From Mycobacterium sp. UM_WGJ (GTDB lineage: Bacteria > Actinomycetota > Actinomycetes > Mycobacteriales > Mycobacteriaceae): a DNA stretch of 47,182 bases. Shown here one piece after another: positions 38,844 through 47,182 of this stretch. The position numbers were made by a program, and so were the translations under genes. The stretch spans positions 1 to 47,182 of the forward strand of contig NZ_AUWR01000045.1 of NCBI RefSeq assembly GCF_000455125.1, given 5' to 3'. The notes beneath the pieces were generated by a model. That model did no database searches. It was not told where the DNA came from and saw nothing but the letters and a program-made list of their open reading frames with translations. Position 1 is the stretch's first letter. Every line of letters starts with the position of its first letter.

Positions 38844-39722
38844 TTACGGCAGCGGCGGGGCCGGGGCGGCGACTGCCGGTCCGGCGCCCTGTGCGGCCTG
38901 TGCGATGGACGGGATCACCACACCCTTGAGCAGGTCGATGGCCTGTCCGGCGCCCAACTGGTTGGCAGCGCTCATCAGGTCGCTGACCAGACCACCGCTA
39001 CCGCTGCTGGTCTCCGGCATACCCAGGGACGGATCACCGAGGATCGGGTAGGTGCCGTCGAGGCCGGGGTCCAGGCCCACCGGCGACGTCAGCGGCAGAC
39101 CGTCGGACCCGAGCAGGCCGGTGTCCGGGCTGGTCAGGCCGGGGCTGGTCAATCCCGGGCTGGTCAGCGGGCTGGTCAGGCCGGGGCTGGTCAACGGGCT
39201 GGTCAGGCCGGGGCTGGTCAATCCCGGGCTGGTCAAGCCGGAATCGGTCAGCGGCGGCGTGGTCAGGCCGGGCGTGGTCAGGCCGGATGTGGTGGACACG
39301 CCCGGCGTGCCCAGCGGCGGCGTCGACAGCGACGGCGTGGTCAGCGACGGGTCGGTGAGACCCGGTGTGCCCAGCCCGGGCGAGGTGAGGCCCGGCGCGC
39401 CCAGGGACGGGTCGGTGAGGCCCGGTGTGCCCAGACCCGGCGAGGTCAGGCCGGGGTACATCCCGGTCGAGGCGGTTCCGTTGGTGAAACCGGGCACCGG
39501 CGGGAGGTTCACCCCGAACTGGGACAGGCCCTGGGTGAGGGCGGTGATCAGCTCACCGGGCAGGTCGGCCACGGACGACGCCGCGACGAAGTCATGGTGC
39601 TGGGGCGCGCTGTTGCGGGCGGCCAGCTCGGATACTGCGACAACTGCGAACGGACTCGCGACCGCCAGGGCGGCGACTGCGCTCATGGTTGTCGAGAGCC
39701 TGCGTCGACGTCGGTTCGGCAC
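38844..39722 (-). CDS. erp: Exported repetitive protein Erp (PirG)
   Basis: This 292-aa protein has a signal peptide (AVAALAVASPFAVVAVSELA region). A conserved N-terminal part carries DFVAASSVADLPGELITALTQG. The repeat region (about residues 90-200) is made of PGLTS-type pentapeptides. A C-terminal domain with DLMSAANQLGAGQAIDLLKG and a hydrophobic segment ends in a Pro/Ala tail. Erp (Rv3810) is a surface virulence factor in M. tuberculosis, and the repeat number varies between species. It is divergent from glf with a 286-bp gap. Confidence 0.93.
   Translation of the reverse strand: MPNRRRRRLSTTMSAVAALAVASPFAVVAVSELAARNSAPQHHDFVAASSVADLPGELITALTQGLSQFGVNLPPVPGFTNGTASTGMYPGLTSPGLGTPGLTDPSLGAPGLTSPGLGTPGLTDPSLTTPSLSTPPLGTPGVSTTSGLTTPGLTTPPLTDSGLTSPGLTSPGLTSPLTSPGLTSPLTSPGLTSPGLTSPDTGLLGSDGLPLTSPVGLDPGLDGTYPILGDPSLGMPETSSGSGGLVSDLMSAANQLGAGQAIDLLKGVVIPSIAQAAQGAGPAVAAPAPPLP
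39115..39465 (-). repeat. PGLTS-type pentapeptide coding repeats in erp
   Basis: Units of 15 bp (CTGGTCAGGCCGGGG on the plus strand) recur, perfectly in places between 39125 and 39240. They encode PGLTS, PGLTSPLTS, PGLGT and related words. Low-complexity coding repeat; not a CRISPR. Confidence 0.85.
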
Positions 39723-43090
<3,368 letters not shown>

Positions 43091-43094
<4 letters not shown>

Positions 43095-43663
43095 CCGAAC
43101 TCGGCAGCGCCCCCGACCGCATGGACCTGGATGATTCGGTACCCCCGCACGGCGAGGACGCCGTGCTGGTGGCGGTGCAGTCGGCACTGACCGGTCGCCC
43201 CGGTGTGCTGCCGGCGGCCCGGACGATGTCGCACTTCGGCGAGCACAGCCTGGGCTGGCTGGCGGTAGCGGGGCTCGGCGCCCTGCTCCAGCCGCAGCGC
43301 CGCCGCAGCTGGCTACTGGCCGGCGCCGGGACATTCGCCGCGCACGCCGCCGCGGTCGTCATCAAGCGCATCGTGCGCCGCGAGCGGCCCCATCACCCGG
43401 CGATCGCGGTCAACGTCGCCACGCCCAGCCGGTTGAGCTTCCCCTCGGCGCACGCCACCTCCACCGCAGCGGCGGCCATCCTGCTGGGCCGCGCGGCCGG
43501 TCTGCGGCGCGGGGTCCTGCCCGCGGTGTTGGTGCCACCGATGGCGCTATCGCGCATGGTGCTCGGGGTGCACTACCCCAGCGATGTTGCCGCCGGCGCG
43601 CTGATCGGTGCCGCCGTCGCCGCAGCCGCGATCCGCCTGGACAACTCGGGAGACTCGGCATGA
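43091..43663 (+). CDS. PAP2-family phosphatase (Rv3807c-like)
   Basis: This 190-aa integral membrane protein shows the three PAP2 motifs: KRIVRRERPHHP, PSAHATS and SRMVLGVHYPSDVAAG. It lies between glfT2 and ubiA, with 4-bp overlaps on both sides. Its M. tuberculosis counterpart, Rv3807c, is a candidate for the phosphatase that removes the 5'-phosphate from decaprenylphosphoryl-5-phosphoribose, in the arabinose-donor pathway. That role fits the position but is not proven by sequence. Confidence 0.93.
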
Positions 43664-44583
43664 GCGCAGAAACGCAAGATCGCACGTCGGAGCTCGGACC
43701 GCCGGCCAACCTGCTCTCCGGGGTGATCAAGGCCATGCGGCCCCGCCAATGGGTGAAGAACGTCCTGGTGGTCGCGGCCCCACTGGCGGCGCTCGGCGGC
43801 GGCATCCACTATGACTACGCCGATCTGGCACGCAAGTCGCTGATCGCGTTCGTCGCGTTCAGCCTGGCGGCCTCGGCGATCTACCTGGTCAACGATGCCC
43901 GTGATGTGGAAGCCGACCGGGCGCATCCCACCAAGCGGTTCCGGCCGATCGCGGCCGGTGTGCTGCCGGTCGGGCTGGCCTACGCCTTGGCGGTGCTGCT
44001 GGGCAGCGGCTCGCTGGGCATCTCCTGGTGGCTGACGCCGAATCTGGCGCTGGTGATGGCCATCTATCTGACCATGCAGCTGGCGTACTGCTTCGGGCTC
44101 AAACACCAAGCGGTGCTGGACATCTGCATCGTGTCGTCGGCGTACTTGCTGCGGGCTATCGCCGGTGGCGTCGCCGCAAGCATCCCGCTGTCACAGTGGT
44201 TCCTATTGGTCATGGCGTTCGGGTCACTGTTCATGGTGGCCGGCAAGCGCTACGCCGAGAAGCAGTTGGCCGAACAGACCGGGGCCAAGATCCGCAAGTC
44301 GCTGGAGAACTACACCGGCACCTACCTGCGTTTCGTCTGGACGGCGTCGGCCACCGCGATGCTGGTCTGCTACAGCCTGTACGCCTTCGAGCGCGACAGC
44401 GGTTCCGGCTCGTGGTTCGCGGTGTCGATCATTCCGATCGTCATCGGGGTGCTGCGCTACGCCGTCGATGTCGACGGTGGCATGGCCGGCGAAGCCGAGG
44501 ACATCCTGCGACGTGATCGGGTGCTGCAGCTGGCGGCGCTGGCCTGGATCGGAACCATCGGTGCTGCCGTCGCCTTCGGCTAG
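43660..44583 (+). CDS. ubiA: Decaprenyl-phosphate phosphoribosyltransferase UbiA (DprA)
   Basis: This 307-aa UbiA-fold prenyltransferase-like protein has about nine membrane helices. The acidic site N78-D79-x-x-D82-x-x-x-D86 (NDARDVEADRAHPTKRFRPI) binds Mg-PRPP. The MRPRQWVKNVLV start motif is typical of Rv3806c. It joins 5-phosphoribose from PRPP to decaprenyl phosphate, the first step to decaprenylphosphoryl arabinose. In M. tuberculosis ubiA mutations give ethambutol resistance. ATG 43660 overlaps the upstream stop. Confidence 0.96.
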   Translation: MSAETQDRTSELGPPANLLSGVIKAMRPRQWVKNVLVVAAPLAALGGGIHYDYADLARKSLIAFVAFSLAASAIYLVNDARDVEADRAHPTKRFRPIAAGVLPVGLAYALAVLLGSGSLGISWWLTPNLALVMAIYLTMQLAYCFGLKHQAVLDICIVSSAYLLRAIAGGVAASIPLSQWFLLVMAFGSLFMVAGKRYAEKQLAEQTGAKIRKSLENYTGTYLRFVWTASATAMLVCYSLYAFERDSGSGSWFAVSIIPIVIGVLRYAVDVDGGMAGEAEDILRRDRVLQLAALAWIGTIGAAVAFG

Positions 44584-44668
44584 TTCGTCCCGGGGGGCCA
44601 CGAGCCGCAGAGCGCCGGACCCCCGGGTCCGGCCGCTGGGCTGGCCCGCGGTCTCCTACAGCCCCTCG

Positions 44669-46585
44669 GTGCGGCTGAGCTCATGGGCCGGGGTGGCGCT
44701 GGTAGTGCTGATGTTCGGCATCGGGGCGTGGCGGCGGCGCTGGATCTCCGACGACGGCCTGATCGTGCTGCGCACCGTGCGCAATCTGCTGGCCGACAAC
44801 GGCCCGGTGTTCAACGTCGGGGAGCGCGTCGAGGCCAACACCTCGACGGCCTGGACCTATTTGATGTATTTCGGCAGCTGGCTTGGTGGGCCGGTGCGCA
44901 TGGAGTACGTGGCGCTGGTCTTCGCGCTGGCGGCGAGCCTGGCCGGGGTGGCGATGCTGATGCTGGGCACCGCCCGGCTCTACGCGCCTGGGCTGCAGGG
45001 CCGCCGCGCGCTGCTGTTGCCCGCCGGGGCGCTGGTCTACATCGCACTGCCGCCGGCGCGAGACTTCGCCACCTCCGGCCTGGAGGCCGGTCTGGTGCTG
45101 GCCTACCTGGGCCTGCTGTGGTGGATGCTGGTCTGTTGGTCGCAGGCGCTGCGGATGCCCCGATCCCGCGCTCGCGGAACGCTTTTCACCGCATGCCTGG
45201 CTTTCGTGGCCGGCTGCAGTGTGCTGGTTCGCCCCGAGCTGGCGCTAATCGGCGGCGGTGCGCTTGTCATGCTGTTGATCACGGCGGCCGAGTGGCGGCC
45301 GCGCGCGCTGATCCTGGTGGCCGGTGGCGCGCTGCCGGTGGCGTATCAGATCTTCCGGATGGGCTACTACGGCCTGCTGGTGCCGGGGACCGCGCTGGCC
45401 AAAGACGCTGCCGGCGACAAGTGGTCGCAGGGCATGATCTACCTGGCCAACTTCAACGCGCCCTACGCGCTGTGGGTGCCCGCGGTGCTGCTGGTGGCGC
45501 TGGGCGCGGCGCTGTGGGTGGGCGCCGCCGTGCGCTACCGGCCGCGCCGGCCGGTGCCGCCCGGCGTCGGCCCGTGGGCCCGACTGGTGCAGAGCCCGGG
45601 TGCGGTGGTGTGTTTCTTCGTGTTCAGCGGACTGCTGCAGGCGGCCTACTGGGTGCGCCAGGGCGGCGACTTCATGCACGGGCGGGTGCTGCTGGCCCCG
45701 CTGTTCTGCATGCTGGCCCCGGTGGCGGTCATTCCGTTGCTGCTGCCCGACGGCGCGCGGTATCGCCGCGAAGCAAGCCTGCCGCTCAGCGGTGCCGTAG
45801 GCCTGCTGTGGCTGGCGGTGGCCGGCTGGGCGCTGTGGGCAGCCAACTCGCCGGGGATGGGTGATGACGCGACCCGTGTCACCTACTCCGGGATCGTCGA
45901 CGAGCGCCGGTTCTACTCCCAGGCCACCGGCAACGCCCACCCGCTGACCGCCGCGGACTACCTCGGCTACCCGCGGATGCGTGCGGTGTTGACCACCATC
46001 GCCGCCACGCCCGACGGGGCGTTGCTGTTGCCGTCGGGCAACTACGACCAGTGGGACGTGGTGCCGGTCATCCTGCCGGTACCCCCGGGCATCGGCGTTC
46101 CGGCCGATCCCGATCCGGGCGGAACCGGGCCGCACACCGTCTTCTTCACCAACATGGGCATGCTGGGCATGAACACCGGCCTTAACGTGCGGGTGCTGGA
46201 CCAGATCGGGCTGATCAATCCGATCGCGGCGCACACCGAGCGGCTGGAGCACGGCCGGATCGGCCACGACAAGGACCTGTTCCGGGACTGGGTGGTGGCC
46301 GACGGCCCGTGGGTCAAGTGGTACCCGCTGATCCCGGGCTACCTGGACCAGGACTGGATCGCCCAGGCGGAGGCGGCCCTGCGTTGCCCCGACACCGCGG
46401 CGGTGCTGGGCTCGGTGCGTGCGCCGATGGGCCCGCGCCGCTTCCTGTCCAACGTGCTGCACTCGCCGAGCTTCACCCGCTACCGGATCGAGCGGGTCCC
46501 GCGCGACGAACTGATCCGCTGCGGACTGGCCGTGCCCGAACCGACCCGAGCGACCTATACCGGGATGCCGCCGGAGCTCCCCTGA
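44669..46585 (+). CDS. aftB: Arabinofuranosyltransferase AftB
   Basis: This 638-aa GT-C enzyme adds the terminal beta-(1-2) arabinose of arabinogalactan from decaprenylphosphoryl arabinose. A first helix (about 7-21) leads to the loop WISDDGLIVLRTVRNLLADN with D28-D29, then NVGERVEANTSTAWTYLMY. About nine more helices and a soluble C-terminal domain follow, with GMGDDATRVTYSGIVDERRF and HTVFFTNMGMLGMN. It closely follows M. tuberculosis Rv3805c (627 aa). GTG 44669 is the first common start codon after ubiA in this frame, 85 bp downstream of the ubiA stop. Confidence 0.94.
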   Translation: MRLSSWAGVALVVLMFGIGAWRRRWISDDGLIVLRTVRNLLADNGPVFNVGERVEANTSTAWTYLMYFGSWLGGPVRMEYVALVFALAASLAGVAMLMLGTARLYAPGLQGRRALLLPAGALVYIALPPARDFATSGLEAGLVLAYLGLLWWMLVCWSQALRMPRSRARGTLFTACLAFVAGCSVLVRPELALIGGGALVMLLITAAEWRPRALILVAGGALPVAYQIFRMGYYGLLVPGTALAKDAAGDKWSQGMIYLANFNAPYALWVPAVLLVALGAALWVGAAVRYRPRRPVPPGVGPWARLVQSPGAVVCFFVFSGLLQAAYWVRQGGDFMHGRVLLAPLFCMLAPVAVIPLLLPDGARYRREASLPLSGAVGLLWLAVAGWALWAANSPGMGDDATRVTYSGIVDERRFYSQATGNAHPLTAADYLGYPRMRAVLTTIAATPDGALLLPSGNYDQWDVVPVILPVPPGIGVPADPDPGGTGPHTVFFTNMGMLGMNTGLNVRVLDQIGLINPIAAHTERLEHGRIGHDKDLFRDWVVADGPWVKWYPLIPGYLDQDWIAQAEAALRCPDTAAVLGSVRAPMGPRRFLSNVLHSPSFTRYRIERVPRDELIRCGLAVPEPTRATYTGMPPELP

Positions 46586-47182
<597 letters not shown>

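Noticed and set aside
39115-39465. Regular repeats that could suggest CRISPR
   Set aside because: Units are 15 bp, in frame, and encode PGLTS words; there are no unique spacers and no cas genes.
44683-45864. Plus-strand frame of 393 aa inside aftB starting at ATG 44683
   Set aside because: It is in another frame of the aftB gene, with Gly/Arg-rich composition; the frame from GTG 44669 gives the AftB sequence.

Overview
The window is high-GC chromosomal DNA from a non-tuberculous Mycobacterium (in the broad sense; species not resolvable here). The protein set and its order match the M. tuberculosis Rv3804c-Rv3855 region in reverse orientation: ethR/ethA, rraA, hns, an Rv3850-like gene, espR, an Rv3847-like gene, sodA, Rv3843c-like, glpQ1, bfrB, an LCP protein, an Rv3839-like gene, pheA, Rv3837c-like, Rv3836-like, Rv3835-like, serS, an MmpS/MmpL cassette, Rv3830c/Rv3829c-like, Rv3819/Rv3818-like, three acyltransferases, an Rv3813c-like HAD phosphatase, Rv3811-like, erp, and the arabinogalactan cluster glf-glfT2-PAP2-ubiA-aftB running into fbpA (antigen 85A), which is cut by the window edge. 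No tRNA, rRNA, CRISPR, transposase or prophage gene was seen.

Layout. 1-6974: a small membrane protein, the divergent ethR-ethA pair, then a long minus-strand series espR -> DUF6474-like -> ycnI -> copC -> hns-like -> rraA -> yggS. It joins nucleoid proteins to a periplasmic copper pair. 7318-12866: a GDT1-family cation transporter, Rv3847-like, sodA with a clear terminator, a DUF4328 membrane protein plus glpQ1, and the ferritin bfrB with iron boxes. A 508-base gene-free stretch at 9906-10413 carries a cluster of DnaA-box-like sequences. 12991-18406: an LCP ligase, a secreted protein that joins a PGRS glycine-rich region to a GH5 endoglycoceramidase-like domain, a CPBP-family membrane protein, and a DUF2470 protein behind a strong IdeR box. 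18540-23145: pheA and a phosphoglycerate-mutase-like gene, a Cys-rich small protein, a zincin and Rv3835-like, and serS.

23159-31682: two related TetR genes flank a tightly coupled operon (78-aa ORF - mmpS - mmpL - DUF732 - Rv0455c-like). The known role of Rv0455c and MmpL4/5 in mycobactin secretion makes this a candidate siderophore or lipid export module. A third TetR sits between two matching palindromes that face a DUF2834 protein and a phytoene-dehydrogenase-like oxidoreductase. 31702-36880: an MBL-Rieske fusion with a small partner, three tandem acyltransferase paralogues and a HAD phosphatase. 36941-47182: an envelope block with a PGRP/LGFP protein, Erp, the galactan/arabinan genes with stop-start overlaps, and fbpA.

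Most interesting: the PGRS-endoglycoceramidase fusion; the MmpS/MmpL operon that carries its own Rv0455c homologue; the DnaA-box cluster; the twin TetR operators; and two families of short dispersed repeats, one of which lies in the possible N-terminal extension of ycnI. Compared with the M. tuberculosis order as I recall it, the sulfolipid genes (Rv3820c-Rv3828c) and PE_PGRS62 are absent at the equivalent positions.
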